From: Aspidiotus rigidus
Lineage: Eukaryota > Arthropoda > Insecta > Hemiptera > Diaspididae
DNA length: 64,000 bases
Reading direction: 5' to 3'
Assembly: GCA_035079385.1 (NCBI GenBank)
Contig: JAVHKY010000003.1
Span: 15,907,001-15,971,000 of the forward strand
A program made the translations under genes and the position numbers. The notes below the pieces were generated by a model, which worked only from the letters and a program-made list of their open reading frames with translations, was not told the DNA's origin and did not search any database. Positions within the stretch are counted from its first letter, which is position 1. Each line of letters begins with the position of its first letter. Positions 34,962 through 49,400 of this stretch are shown here, one piece after another.

Positions 34962-37900
34962 TCATGATGTGGTAGAGGGAAGAGGCGCTTGTGCACTCGC
35001 AGACTCGATAACTAACGCTGAACTTTCTTTACCCTGTGGCGAGGTAGTCGTATCGGCTGCAAGGGATGCATTTGGTAACATATCTACGTTGGCACTGCTG
35101 GTTGAAGCACCATCATCATTCGATTCTTTTTCGATACACGTAGACTTGGTGGCCACATAACCATCCTTGGAGCGCGCAAGTTTTAATCGTATGGGTGTAA
35201 TTTTATTGGTTCGTACGGAATCCAGTTCGTGGTTTACATTACGCTTCGAAGATTTTGAAGGTTTGGCAGGCATCGGCGCAGGCGGCGAAGATACGGAAGC
35301 TGTTAAATTTGAAGATGTCGACTCATTCTTTTTATCTTTCTTTCCAGCTCCGAATTTAATGATAATTCTCTTTTCAGCATTTGTGATTACACGCACATGT
35401 TGCTCATAATCATCCTCGTGAGTGTTCTCCTCGTCGATTTCATCGCGAGGTGACAACCGCTGTTCTTTCTTTCGACGTTTGCTCGACTTGCTAGTAGACG
35501 ACGATCGTTTTTTACGTTTTTTCCGTTCGGAATTCTTCACTGAAGTATTATCATCACTAAAGTCATCCCGTTCGCCGTTTTCCCTGAATTCGGACATCAC
35601 TTGATTACGATATCTCATGTTCTCACGATATTGTTCAGCTGCAGTGGATAATAACGGCGCTACATCACTTTGATCGCATAATCTTTTCTTTGGCGGTCGC
35701 GCTTTCAAATCTGAGTGGATATTATCTACGACGACGGTAGGCTGAGGACCGCCAATCTTGATTTTCAGCTTAGGAGGCGCAACACAAGATGTACTACGGC
35801 TTTTCCGTTTTGTCACATGATTGTCAATTACGGTAATCTCGTGAGGGTATCCTGAGCCACTACTACTCATAAATTGTTTATCAGGAGATCGAGGCGCCAC
35901 TAAATTATTAGGCTGCTTGTTATTATACATATTGTTATTATAATTACTATTATTGTTGGAAATATCTGCCGCATCCAAACCTGACGACGACTTATCTTTG
36001 CCACGTTTTTTCTTTTCTATGTACGCAGCAGTTTCTATCACAGCCTTATAATCTTCTTTCGTTGGAATAGTGGTCATTGATGCAACAGCCTTAGGTAATT
36101 TATAACTGGGGGCACTTTTTACAGGCGAATTACTAGCTACACCAGATTGTACCTCACCAGGACCTCCGCTGATCTGATTCGGGGCGATGATGTCATTGCC
36201 ACTTTCATCACCTTGCGCTTTATATTGTTCCAATAATTCTTTCTTCCGCATACGCCGTAAATTAGATGAAGTTGATGAAATGGACGTGCTTGTGAGAGCT
36301 GCCGAAACTGAAAACCCGTCAGCAGATGATATGACCGCAGCGCTACTTGCTACTGAAGATAACTGCTGAACAGACGCAACAGAGTTAGCACTCGTACCAA
36401 AGTGAGCGTAATTTGCATCTGAATAAGGTCCTTTAATCTTCACTTTCAATTGGTTTCGAGATATTTTTTGTTCGTCATCCAAACCAGCAGACGTTTCGGG
36501 GCGTAAGTTTTCAGCGTTATCGTCCACAAGAAAATTATTAGGAGAGGAAACGAGAAAACGATTATGAGTGTCCGCCAAAGTTTTACTAGCATCACCGGGA
36601 AAACGAGGCGATGCAACAACAGGTGAATTTTTCTGACTCCGATTCACTGAAACTGGAATGGAAGAGTATCTTTGTATTTCTTTCTCAAGATCGGCGACTA
36701 TGTCAGGAGCAGATTCGTCGACAGCCGAAGAGAAGACGGAACGTAACGTACTGTCTACAGAGGTGCTGTCGTTGCTGTTAGAAGTGGTCATTAAAGCAGG
36801 CTCGTAACTAGGACCGCTGTATGTCCGCATATCCACAGGACCAGGTAATAACGGCTGCACTACGTTACTAAATTGATCATCAGATTGATTTTGAGAAGTA
36901 CAAGGAGAAACTGGGGCAACACGATCACTTTTGCTACTGGAAGGCTTCTTAGTTACAACGTCATAAGATTCATCCTCTTCATCCTCTTCTTCCTCTGCAT
37001 GATCTTCACCCTCCTCCTCCTCTTCTTCTTCATCTTCGGGACGACAAATATCTTTTTGTAAGACACGGCTATTATTACTGATCTCGCAAAGAGGAGAAAG
37101 TTGCGAGCGATGAGAACTTCGACGGTCGGGGGTGCTGGCCACAGAACTTTTCCGCTTAGAATGTTGTAACTGAGGCGATGGACTAGCAAACTTCGGAGAA
37201 TAGCACGTATCTTTAGATGAAGTGGATAAACGATCACAATACGCTGTATCCGTTGATTTCCTTCGTTCTCTTAACGCTCTCAAATTTTCGAAATTGTCTC
37301 CAGTAGATTCATCTTCATCGTCGAAATCATAGACTGTACCAACAAGTTTATCATGAATCGTATCACCATCCCAATCACTGTAATTAACAAAACGTTATAT
37401 TAGATCACAACACAAGGGATAATAAGTTACCTATTACAGAATCACTCACCGATAAAAGCAATTAGCCAGAGTATTTCTGCCGCGACCACGACCTCTTCCT
37501 CGTCGATTCGTCGTACTCCTGTGATTCTTCCGCGTCCCCGATTCACGAGCTTTAGCTTTGTTTGCTCTATCTGGGCGAGCTGGAGATACACTTCTAACAG
37601 GCGATTTTATTGCCGGCGATTTATTTTGAGATGAAACTCTGGCAGAAGCTCGAGTAGGTCTTACAGGCGATTTCTTCTTGTTATTAGGTGTTTGTGGAGT
37701 TTTTACTGGAGGTGATGGTATTATTGCAGGAGTGTTCAATGTTGCATTTTCAGTGGAATGCGTACTGGTAACTGCAGTGGATTCAGAATTTGTACACTGA
37801 GAATCGTTTTTACTTTCATTATCGTTCTTCTCAGATAACGGACGGATAATATCTGATGCATTACCACTGGGGTCAGTCATATTTTTGATCAAAGAATCAT

Positions 37901-40900
37901 TTTCTTTCTCATTTTCTTCTTCATAATTGTCATTTTGTTCTCCTACTAATGACGAGTGCTCTTTTTCAGGGTCGAAGTTAGAATTGTTAACAACATTTGC
38001 GCCAATTTCAGTAGATTCTGGTCCAACTCCTACAAACTTTTCATCGAAATTACTAGGATTTCCATCGTCAACTGGAGTTGTAACAATATCGTCCGAACTT
38101 AAGGAAGGTACTGGCGATATAATAGAATTGATCATAGCCATATTTTGCGAAGTTGTGGTAAATGACGCAGTAGCAGCGCACGGAGCTTGTATGGTTAGGG
38201 GTTGTATGTATGGTTTACCCACGATCGAAGCTGTGCTACTGAATGAGGACAAAGGATCGAAATTTACGGGTGTTGTGAATATAGACGACGGTTGACTAAC
38301 TGAAGGAACATTTGCATGCACTGAGTTATCAGTTTTGGACGTCGCGGATGTAAAAGTACTCTGAAAATGTTCTTCGTAATTGTACAAATTCTCGGGCATA
38401 TTATTAGCCGTGAGATTCGGCCTTAATAAGTCGGTAACTTTCTGCACATGCTGCGGCATTTCTAATGAAATTCCAGTTTCAATTCTGGGAGCATCATCAG
38501 GGTTCACTACAATTTCATTATTTTGATGATTATCGGAATACGTCGATGATGCAGAAGAACTAGACGAAACGGAGAAAGAAGAACAATCAGATCGTCTTGA
38601 GGGTAACATTGCACTTTCAGACCACCTATCTGTCATATTGACATCTTGCGGGTAAGGTGAACTAGACTCATCATAGGGCTGCAATGGTTGCGGCCAAGTT
38701 GTATTTGTACTACCAGCAACTTCGTTTACAACCACTGGTTCTGCAATTGGTGTACCTTTGGACTGAGGTTGCAAAATATCAGAAGAAAACGAACGTGAAT
38801 TGAAAACTTCAACTGCTGGATTCTGTTCCACTGAAATAGCGGGTTTACTTTCAGTTTTCATGAGTTCTTTGATCGGAAGTTCAGCCGGTGTTGTTTCGAC
38901 GTTAGCTTTCTCTGGCGATGCAATTTTTATACTTTCGGTATCTTCGGAAACAGTAGAACTTTCAGGATGATCAGAAATGGCGGTCGTTGATGATGCGTCA
39001 ATGTTTTCAGAGCAGTGACTATTTTGTTTTCTGGCCATTTCTGATTTCAACTTCTCAACAAGGTTAAGAGTTTCCCTTACACTATCTTCCTTAGTGTCTT
39101 CTTTATAAGCGAGATCGGTGGGGAATAATGACAAAGATGAAAGGCTGAAAGGAGCATCATTCAGATTATTGTTCTCCGACAATTCATCTTCAAATGATGA
39201 AACATCAAAGTCTTTGATTGGCGAAAACAATGACCGACCTCGTGCTACCCCAACTGTGGGAGATTTTATCGATTTCTTATCATTGACACAGATATCGGCT
39301 TGTGTTTCATCTTTTTCGCCAGTTGGATCCCAATAAGAGGGTGGTAACATGAAGTTTTGTTCTCCGCTCGTTAGGTGTTCGATTGCCGCTTTCGTTTCCA
39401 TAAACGAGTTATCGGTAACCGAATAGTTCTCGTCTTCTTTCTCTATTTTTGGAGGCGATGATTTTATATTCTGATTGTCGCTATTCTTTATCGGCGATAC
39501 TTCTGGTTTTCTTTTACTGTCCGCAAGACCACTAATTTCCTGTTCACTACCCAATATTTTATTACTCGTGATCTTCAATGCCTCCAATTCTAATTTTTTA
39601 CCATCGGGCATAGACTTGTGAACAGGAGTCGTCGACGTTGAGATCAACGATTCTGTAGTTTCAACCAAAGGTTTCTCCATCGGCAGTTTCTTCGTCAAAG
39701 TTTTCATCGGCGTATCCTCGGTTTCACTCTCTGAACTCGACGATGATGATGACTCCGAGCTGGACGAGTCAGACGAGGAAGAAGAGGACGAGGAAGATGA
39801 AGACGAAGACGATGATGACGAACCGCTGGACGAAGATCCCGAGGAACTCCCACTTGAGGACGACGACACATTTTTGCTCATATCGCTGATATGAGGTTTG
39901 GCCACGGCTGCGCTCAATGCGTTTGAACTCACATTCACAGACGTCAATTTATTTAAATCTGACGCGGAGGACGCGGCCACAGTGGCGGTAGCTGACACGT
40001 GACTTGCGGAACTTGTAACGTTTGGGTGAAGGATACCAGAAGAAATTGATTTTTGATGAGAATTACGTTTCTCAATTGCAGGCGCTTTGCTATCATGCTT
40101 TGCATCGTCGGTATCTCCTGTTTTGTGTTTCGCAGACAATGAATGCTGATCTTTTTTCACAAGCTTCGTAGATTTGAGATTATTCTTGAACAAATCAAGC
40201 TCGTCGAAATTCGATGTTGGTTTGACCATACCATTCTTAATATGTTCGATAGCTTTGATCGCCTTTTTCGCGGCAGCTCGTTGAGGAACTAAAGGTAGAA
40301 TATCGAGATAATTGGAACTACCATTGCCTGTCCCATCATTTGAATTCGAATCTACTTCCAATTCTTTTCGAACTTTCGGAGACTTTTTCGATTTCTCTGA
40401 TTTCAAATTCTCTCCTTTCAGTTTATTTTTCTTCTTAGAAGGCACTAACGATTCGGTAGCTTTCTTGGCAGCTTTACGTTGGGGAACGAAGACGTCACTT
40501 TCACTAGCCGATAATTTATCGGACTTATCTGACTCATCATTGAATAAATTATTTACTTTCTTCCTTTTGTCGATGATATTCGACGACTTAGATGAGGAAG
40601 GTATTTCTCGTTCTAGTAATTCACATGATTGGCTAATTGATGATCGTTTTTTCAATTTCTTCTTAGAGCGTGGTGCTGCCTTCACGTCAACGTCTTCCGC
40701 TTCAGTCGATGTTGTCGAATCAATATATGCGACCGGTGGAATAGGTTTTCTTCTCTTGGCCGTATTCTTTTTATTATTCTCGACGACATTCTTTCTGTGG
40801 CTCTTATGTTTAGTGACGTTACTCTGAGCTTCAGAATCAGATTCCAGACACTTATGACTCTTGGAATCGATATCACTCGTGCTACTAGATATACTGTCAT

Positions 40901-43900
40901 AGGAACCGGAACTTTTAATTTCGCCATTGTAACGAGGGTGTTTGTCTCTGCTAGAGGACGAAAACACAAAACCATTCACGCCGTGTCTCGGAGATTCGGA
41001 ATCATTGTGACCGGCAATTCGATGTACCATTGTTTCGAAGTCTGTGCTCAAGTCCGGGGCATTTGGGTGCGAGTACAGCCGGTCGTAAATAGAAGGACCA
41101 TGATTAGCATCTTTTATAGCGGTAATTTCTGCTGTACTCAGAGAGAGTTTGCTATCAGAAAGTAGAGCAGTTTGTTTATGGAACGTTTGTTCCCTTAATC
41201 GCTGATACATTCGAGATAATTTCTCCCGACGACTGACCATGTAACAAAGATTTCGTACCTGGAATCAAAAGACAAATGAAGCACACAGATTAGAATAAGT
41301 GGTCACACTTAATACATTTAGTAGGGCTTGTAACCAAATCAACCTTCACGGTCATCGCGGTTACGGTCGAAAAAGGTGGGTCCGACGATATGGTTACATC
41401 GGTTGCGGTCAGAATTTAATTATCTTCTGGCCATGACGGTCATGGTTACAATAATTTCTTTATATTTTCACTTTGGGTACACTAGTGCTTTTATTGGAAG
41501 AAAAATTAGACGAATGATTTAGGAATACAAGAAACTGAGAAAGCAGCCCAGAAATAACTTGATAAGAGCAAATGTTCCTATTCTTAGTTTCCTATTCTTA
41601 GTTTATTTTTTAGTGTACAGCGCCTAGCGGGCGCGCCGACGGGGGTTAGCAAATAGAAATGGTGGAATACTAATCTAGTAATTAACTAATTACTGGTATT
41701 TCTCAAGGAAAGTAATTATTATTAATATAATAATTCAATTCTGAAGAGTAACCGTAAAAGAAATGAGAAATGATAAGGGTAAAAAAATAGTCGTTAATGT
41801 GATAACCGTACGGCAATTTGTTATCTCGGTTACGGTTACTCAAAATATTTTCTCATTACGGTCATCACACTCGCGGTCAAGATTTATTTTTTCGATTTTG
41901 TCATGGCGGTCACGGTTGTCGGTTACAGTTACAAGCCCCAACATTTAGTATGACCAAGTGATTGAGACTGTTCATGTTTTCGTTTTCCAAATTTCACCCT
42001 CCTCCATACTAAGTATCTTAATTCAACTAAAAACTTACCCTCTCCAGGTCTTGTCGAAGTTGGACGAACATTCTCATTTTTTCTTGATCAACTTGCTCCT
42101 GGTTTTTATTCAGCAGATCGGACGCATCATCACTGCGTGATGGAATTAGAGGCTTGTTGAACGATGCTCTTCGTTTGAGAACCCAATAGTTATAAATATA
42201 CTCTAAGCCTTCAGCATCTACATCATACTTCCTCGTAATATCTTTAACGTTGACATGCTTCTCGAATTCTGCTTCAATTTCTTGCAATCTAAGGGATACA
42301 ATACTAAGTGTAAAGATCATAATCGACCAACTTTGTAAACAGAGCCAGGGAAAATTATACTCACTTCACAGCGCGAGCATGAGTTTTTTCTTCAATCGTT
42401 AGATCCTTTCGTTGTTTCTTTTTAACCTCTTCATCCGAACCCGTCGTCAAAGTTTCTTTCTTATTACTGCTATGTTTCTGACAATACGACTACAATTGAA
42501 AAACAAGTAAATATGTTAATTATTCTTGATACTCTATTTGATGATTTTGTAGAATAATACGAGAAAACGTACTCGTAACTTGACGGTATTATCGTCGTCC
42601 GATGAATTTTCTTCATCGATGATGGCACGCATTTCTAGACCGTGCTTGAAAGCGCAAGTCACATGATAGGCGGTTTTACATGTTTTAACGGAACATTGAA
42701 TGCAAGCACCGACTCGTTCGCGACACAATACGCATATTAGAGCCCACCGACTTTGCTGTAATGATTAAAATTATGACATCGATTTGAACTATTGACAAAT
42801 AACTCCCTCAAATTCATACTTACAGGTATACTAGAAATTTTGGTTATAGGTTCCATTTTTTCAACACAGCCAATGCTCACTTCCGGAATCCATAGTGCAC
42901 ACGAAACATGAGCCCATTTTTGACCTGATCGCGTCGATTTCATAGCTCCGTTTTTATTGGGACACAGAACACATTCAGGTCTCAAACCAAGAGCGCAGGT
43001 TCGACACAGCCACGAACCTGCCGGAATGCTGGTGATGCCGTAACAGGCTTGATGCACGCATATATTGCAGCAGTCACAAAAAACCATTTCATTTCCGTCT
43101 TCCGAATCAGGCTTATAAAAAACATCCATTGTGAGTATTCATGTCGACAAAAACGTAAGATAACTACCGCTTACTTTGTTGTAGGTACTTACCGATCGAC
43201 AAACATCGCATATTACACTTTCATCGTATTCAAGCGCGAGCCCTTCTTCTTTTTTGACAATGGCATGTACTTTTTCCCAGCATCTCATTTCAAGTTCTTC
43301 GATTACTCTTTCAAGTTGATCCTGAGTAATTGGCTTCAACCCTAAAAATGATAAGAACAATTATTTATGCTAATCATATCGAGACTGATAGTTCGGCAAA
43401 CGTAAAAAATCGTACTAAAATTAGACAACTTTCATTCTAAAAACAACTTTATCCACACACGATTCAAATTTCTGAATCCAAATACGTAAATCATTCACTG
43501 AATAGGGAAACGTTCTACTACGCATTCGCTAATATGAAATATGCTAAAGCACTTGTACACACCCATTAATGCACGCTCGCCATTCAATATATTTAACCAA
43601 ACAACGTCCACATCTTCCAAGTCGTAAGCGCAACATTTTTCAGCTTGAATCCCAACGTTTGATAAGTAATGCTCATCGACACGAAAATGTTCATCTTTCG
43701 TGATGCGAATGTACTTATTCTTAGGTCTGTCGTTAAAAAACGGAAGTTTGTTATTGGAGCAGAATCGTATTTACACATGAATTCGGATCAAAGAAAACTC
43801 ACAGCTTGAATTCAGAATGCGTTCTCCTAGTATTATAACTGCTGGCTAACGTGACAACTGGTCCCGGCAGTGAGTCTGGCTTTACTGGAACTTGAACCCC

Positions 43901-44378
43901 TCTCTCCCACTCCTGTTTCCACTGATCTGTTATCACCCAGTAATGATCGCTGGTGAGAGGTTCGGAATCCGGTAACTTCATTGCACTAATCAAATCTTTA
44001 CGGAAAAGCTAGAAGAGCCAACCACGACATGTTAGGGGATAAAGTGATTATAACTGGACAGAAATGATCACATACCTCGGCGGGTGCCTCAGTGACACTC
44101 CGATTATAAATGGAGGAGATTTTCATATCTGAAGAAATGGAAGCAACAGATGAATATGAAGGACGCTGTTCCATGGAGGACGCTTCTTCTTCTTCCGCAA
44201 ACGCCGAAAGCGCCGCAGGGCGCCCTTTCCTCCTCTTCTTTGCAACTGCATGATGTAACAAATAGCACTCAAGAACTTTCTGCTCTCAGACAGTGAAAAA
44301 AAAAAAAATTCTCAACTCACCAGGAGCAATGTCATCTATTCTGGATAGAGCTTGTCGTTTACACCTATGTGACATCAT
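34962..44378 (-). CDS. rno: Rhinoceros/JADE-family PHD-finger protein
   Basis: Eleven coding exons (minus): 44321-44378, 44076-44245, 43803-44008, 43563-43726, 43193-43341, 42824-43111, 42573-42755, 42365-42489, 42039-42288, 37450-41258, 34962-37377. All junctions are GT-AG and in frame, giving 2605 residues. JADE proteins are scaffold readers of HBO1 histone acetyltransferase complexes; fly Rhinoceros restrains EGFR signalling. Order: basic [11 protein letters not shown] near the N-terminus; EPC-like [14 protein letters not shown] (about 78); [12 protein letters not shown] leading into PHD1 (about 243-292, HQACYG, WLCRTC); extended PHD (about 295-410, [29 protein letters not shown]); JADE block ending [20 protein letters not shown] (about 520-545). 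The last two exons encode a ~2060-residue low-complexity tail with a serine tract (39727-39870), acidic runs and basic clusters, as in insect Rhinoceros rather than short vertebrate JADEs. Two adjacent ATGs (44378, 44375) could start. A hAT-type MITE sits in intron 9. Confidence 0.95.
39727..39870 (-). other. Serine-rich tract inside rno exon 10
   Basis: Encodes a run of mostly serine with scattered Gly, Asp and Glu, written with mixed TCN and AGY codons on the minus strand. This argues for selection on the residue composition rather than a simple codon expansion. Confidence 0.8.
41322..41940. mobile_element. 619-bp hAT-type MITE with 8-bp target duplication
   Basis: The left end TAGGGCTTGTAAC and the right end (complement of TGGGGCTTGTAAC) are flanked on both sides by ACATTTAG (41314-41321 and 41941-41948). 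Sub-terminal regions repeat GGTTACGGT/GGTCACGG words. Non-coding. It lies within intron 9 of rno, away from the splice sites. Confidence 0.9.
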
Positions 44379-46479
44379 TGATAACAGCGAGATTATAAAC
44401 TAACCACCTCCGCTGTCGTAGCATTCCAGCCTAAGGAACAGAGTTCATTTTTGAATAAGGTCGAAATAAATTATTGATAAATCCTGCTATTCAAACATGC
44501 GTTCAAGACTAACGACTCTGTTTACTTTCACGAATCTAAACTAAATATCAGATAAAGGAGAGAATACTCACTACTACATGGCTGAGGCTGATTGAAGTAA
44601 AATACCGTATTCAATTTACGAATCACCTGAAATTCAAAATGAAAATATAAATAATGAGAAATTCTAACAATCGAAGAACAATTTCGAATGATGCACGTAC
44701 TATCAGCAATGACTAAAACAACACTATTACTAAAATTAAAAACACCAAATCAAAATTTTAACTAATTTCTACCATTATCGAACATATCCATCCAGATCGA
44801 TGTAACAGAAAGAATATTTCCACGAAAGGTAACCTACAGCTTCTCTGCAGACAATTAGTGAGAACTGTAGAGCGCTCTAGATATCGAATAAGATATTTCA
44901 ATACCTTATCAACTAAGTTCGGTTCGAATATTGAGCACGACACTATGAAATAGCAACTAGACGCAAAGAGTTTATACCAAAATACAACTTAGACTGGAAT
45001 TATGATGGAAAGACCAAAATTACATAGTATGTAGAAACGTAACATGTATTCTTTTTCAATGATAAGGCTGTAGTTTCTGAACACTTTTGATGACTGATAC
45101 AAATAAATCACAGCTATTAATCGATAAAAACAAAGTTTGGATGTTAAAAATAAACTGAACTCTTAATCCTTAAGAAACCCCTAGTCTGATTACAGAAGTG
45201 GAAATTATTCGTAAGCATAAGACCTTTGACGTATCTTTAAGGAAATTATCCGTTCAAAGTCCTAAGAATACGACGTTGCATACATGTTCTAGTATTGAAT
45301 GGCATCTGGATACTCCAAAATTGAATAAACTTTCGCGAAAACTCTATTACGATGTAGAAGTATCCTCGAAGATGCCTATACGATCAAGTTGCGAACATAA
45401 AACCGTTCTTAGTTACGGTTATCTTTGATAGATGAATGAACATTTACCTTTTCATCGGGTTTGTATGGTACAACAATACAGCGAGAACGTTTGATAATAG
45501 ATTTAAAAAACGATATTAAAGAACAATATTAATAATTTTACATAAAGCTGATAATTTTCAGCCTATCAATAATTAGAATAAAACACAAGATGGCAGCACT
45601 GCTAGTATTATTTATAATTACAATAGACTAACTGAATGTATAGAACAAAAAGCAAATTATAAGCGAATTATATATCTGAAAACGAAAATTACGTTCACTT
45701 TTTCGACTCATAAGTTCCATTTAACTAAACACACGGATACATAAATAAAACATTATCGTAGGATTGGGAGCAATTACTTTGAGAAAATCTGTAGATCTCA
45801 ACGATATCATGTCCGTTCGCATTTGTGCGAAGAATTAGTAACACTCAAATATTCAAAACACCACACAAATACATAAATACACGATTATTTTTCATTAAGA
45901 GTAACGAGAATTTTCACTAGGAATTAGAAAGATGTTGATGTACATCATTAAGGTTGGCGCCATCTTTGATGGGAGAATCACGTGACCTCGCATCCGACGT
46001 TCAATGAATCCAACCTGAATTCAGATTATTTTTTCTTCTAAATTTCAACAATGCTCTCTGGGAATTCATTTAGTAACTAAACGTTCTCGGGAGTAACTCG
46101 AGGAGCGCACGAAAACAAGCAGGGAAGTGTGTCACGGAGTCGAGAATAGGATTGTAAACATACGTCATTCGCATTGTTATCGTCTCTCTCTTTCTTCTCT
46201 CACTCATTCCTATCTAAAGTCTCTTTTCTGCTGAGGATCTAACAAACACTGGGTTTGTTTTAAGAAGAATTTGGAAGGGTTAATATTTTTGATATAAAAT
46301 TACCGGTCAGAGGACGAACTCAAAAAATGCAAAGCATTGATGTGATTGAAATTCAATTCAAAATTCGTAACTTGAACCTGGACACCTGGTGAACCGTCTA
46401 CCGGTACATTCTCCCGCCTTCATTTAGCTAACTGAAGAATTAAAGCGCCCGAAACTTATTATTGAAGATTTCCGAAGTA
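44379..46479. promoter_or_regulatory. rno/APC5 divergent upstream region
   Basis: rno runs left and APC5 right from this 2.1-kb interval. Likely rno 5' UTR splice sites are seen: an acceptor (minus) CTGTTCCTTAG near 44434-44444 and a donor-like GTAGTGAGTATTC near 44565-44577. Two GCCATCTT/AAGATGGC words (about 45587-45597, and GGCGCCATCTT at about 45956-45966) look like YY1/Pho-type sites, and TCACGTGA (45978-45985) is an E-box. The assignments are motif matches only. Confidence 0.4.
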
Positions 46480-49400
46480 ATGGTGCCCAAAGATAATGTT
46501 CCGTTGAGCACCTTAGCCCCCTTGAGTAAAAAAGTGTACGAAGAAGTATTGACAGCTCATAATATCTCTGTACTCCTTCTTATTCGAGCTTACATTGCTG
46601 AGAAAGGTATGTCATTCATTTCTTCATCAATTTGAAAATATTCGAATCACTGTTCCGCCTAGTCACTAAATGTAAAATTGATTCTTCGAAGTTATGATAC
46701 TACTCAATTTAATCGTTAATATCTCCTGTCGAGTTTTTCTTTTTATTATTACTGCAATATCAAGAAAAATCTTTGAAAAACTTTCATGAGACAAGCCTGT
46801 TGTTCCAGATAATGAAACTGCGGCATACTCCATCGGCCGTCGACGAGGATTTTGTATGTTAGTCCAGTATTTATTACAAGTAAGTTGACCAGCTTTCAAT
46901 TCGTGTAATTCATTCACACTAATGAGCGAATTCCTTCATTGTTATTAAAGAGTCCTGATTTTTCGTTTTCTGAATTCATAACGGTCATCTCCGACGAGAA
47001 ATATTGTATGGAAACTACTATTCTGAAAAAGTTCCAAAACAATGTCCTAGAAGTTATAAATTCGAATGTAGACTTGCTTCTCAATTATATCACCGATACT
47101 GGTCGTTTTTTGATCGAACCAGTTAATGCTACCGTGTACAGTTCAACAAATATTCATCGTTCTTGTCCAATCGGTTAGTTTTTCCACTTTTGTCAGTAGG
47201 CAGTTGTACATCTATATACTTAAATATTTTTCCCTTCTCAATTGCAGGAATATTTTTCCGAAAAATGATTGTCTTTCTAGACAAATTGACATTTCCCCAG
47301 ACAGTCAAAGTTTACAGGTTGTATCAACAGTATTATCTAATGAGTCAGAATGTTACTAAAAGTACTCAGGCAGCTGAGCAAAGGACAGTGTCTCCTATGA
47401 ATGAAGACGCGAGGAGTCAACTTGATGATGCGGAAAAATTCGCTAATTCGTGTACTAGTGATATGGAAAGAACGAAACTCGGCAGTGACGTAGAAATCAG
47501 TGTTATAACCCAGAATCCACTTTCCAATCCAATCGTAGCCCTATTTGGAGTGATTTCGTCTCCGTAAGATGAATTATTGAAAACTTTACTTCTATTTTGA
47601 CGATCAATGGTATGGTTTTCTAATTTTTTCGTATGATTTTTAGTAATACTGATGAAAAATACGTAGAGTGTTTATCGTGGTCGCATCGTCAAACAGAACT
47701 ATTTTTAGCTGAACAGGCAACAGCTCTGGAGTTTGATAAAAATGCAGCTCTACCACCGGGAGAATTACAGAAAATTTTAAAAAAGATTATTGCAATTAAT
47801 CCGGATTACTCTGAAACGGTAATCTCAATTATTTTATTCATTTTATTTCCGTTTTTATTCTTTCTTTTTTCGTATTTTTATAATTTTTTATTTGTTACAG
47901 TATTTTGTGAGTTACCTAAACTGTTTACGTATCCAAGAGTTCAACGGCGCTTTGGAGAATCTATTCAAGTTTTTTGATTGTGTTAATTTTACCGATAAGG
48001 CAAAGAGTTACCGATACGCAGCTTTGAATTTGGCTATTTTCAACGTCAAATTTGGAAATAGGTATTCATTTTTCCATTCCCAAAATTGTCCGTATTTATA
48101 ATTTTTTGAATAACTTATTATTCCATTTTCATCACTAGGGCCAGCGCAGTTACTTCTTTAAAGGAATGTATCATTCTGTCTCACGAATCGAACGATAATA
48201 TATGCTTGCATATCGCTCAAGCCTGGTTACGATGTTTGAATGAAGACAAAAAAGTAATGACTAATGACTAACAAAACTTGTACACAGTGTACACTAATTT
48301 TGGTCCTCGAATTCCCTTTCCACTGTCTTTCTATTTACATTTTTCCTAAATGTTGCAGTTAGATTTGATAGATTCGACTGTTTTAAAATGCAACGATTTG
48401 GATTTATATGAGATAGCATCCTTAAGTTTGCAAATGTGCGCTCAGAAACTCTTGAATTTGGGATTGAACGGAAGCACGGTATTTAATGTACGTATTCAAG
48501 AGAGTGGGACCAATATCAAAACATCTATATCTAATCGTAAATGTTGCGAAAGTCTAAAACTCGAAATTCTTACAGTTGTTGGATAGGAGCGATGTAATTA
48601 ACGCACAACGTATTCTCCCTGATCTCACATTAAGCAGTGTCGCGTATAGGTCTGCCGTGTGGTGCAGTTATGGACAATTAAATATTGCCTTCATCATCAG
48701 CCAAATATTATTAAATATCGACACTTCGTATGCAGTATACGGATTAACTTCTTACAATACAGAAGAAGTTTGTGCGTCGATTTGCACCATAGCTAACTTT
48801 CTATCGAATGTCGTAAGATTCTAATTTAGTTGATATCATATTTCTTTCATCCATAAACATTTCAATACTGACCTACCAAATTCCCAGGGTAAATATCAGA
48901 TGGCGAAAATCGTATTAAACCATGCGAGGAATCGTTTTCCACACGAGTATTCCAAATGGTGGAAAATGTGCGAACAGATATTAATATTTGAACACGCCGT
49001 TCATTCTTGTTTATGGAATGACGCATTTGAAGCTGCCACTTGCATAGCGAATATCGACAAAAAAGAGAGTATGCTGAGGTGATTTCTATTCAAGTTACAA
49101 TTTCTTATTTGAATCAATCAGCTTATGATTGAAGGGCATTTTCGTTCGATGGAAATGGAAAAAACAGTTACTAAAATATTTTTCATCATAAATGTTTAGT
49201 TTTCATGCTATAATGATATCTTGATATTTTAGATTAGCAGAATTATCCTTGGAAAGAGGTGACAAATTGGAGACTGCTCTACAAATTGACGAACTGATAC
49301 AGCTAATTGATGATAGCGAACAAGAGACTCTTAACCGACCTTACTATTTGTTAAGAGCCTACCTTATTAAAGCTAAGGCCAAAAGTGGTGGCGCCAGTTT

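Noticed and set aside
34852..41165. Several plus-strand open frames opposite rno
   Set aside because: Shadow frames of the two giant rno exons, favoured by serine-rich codon use.
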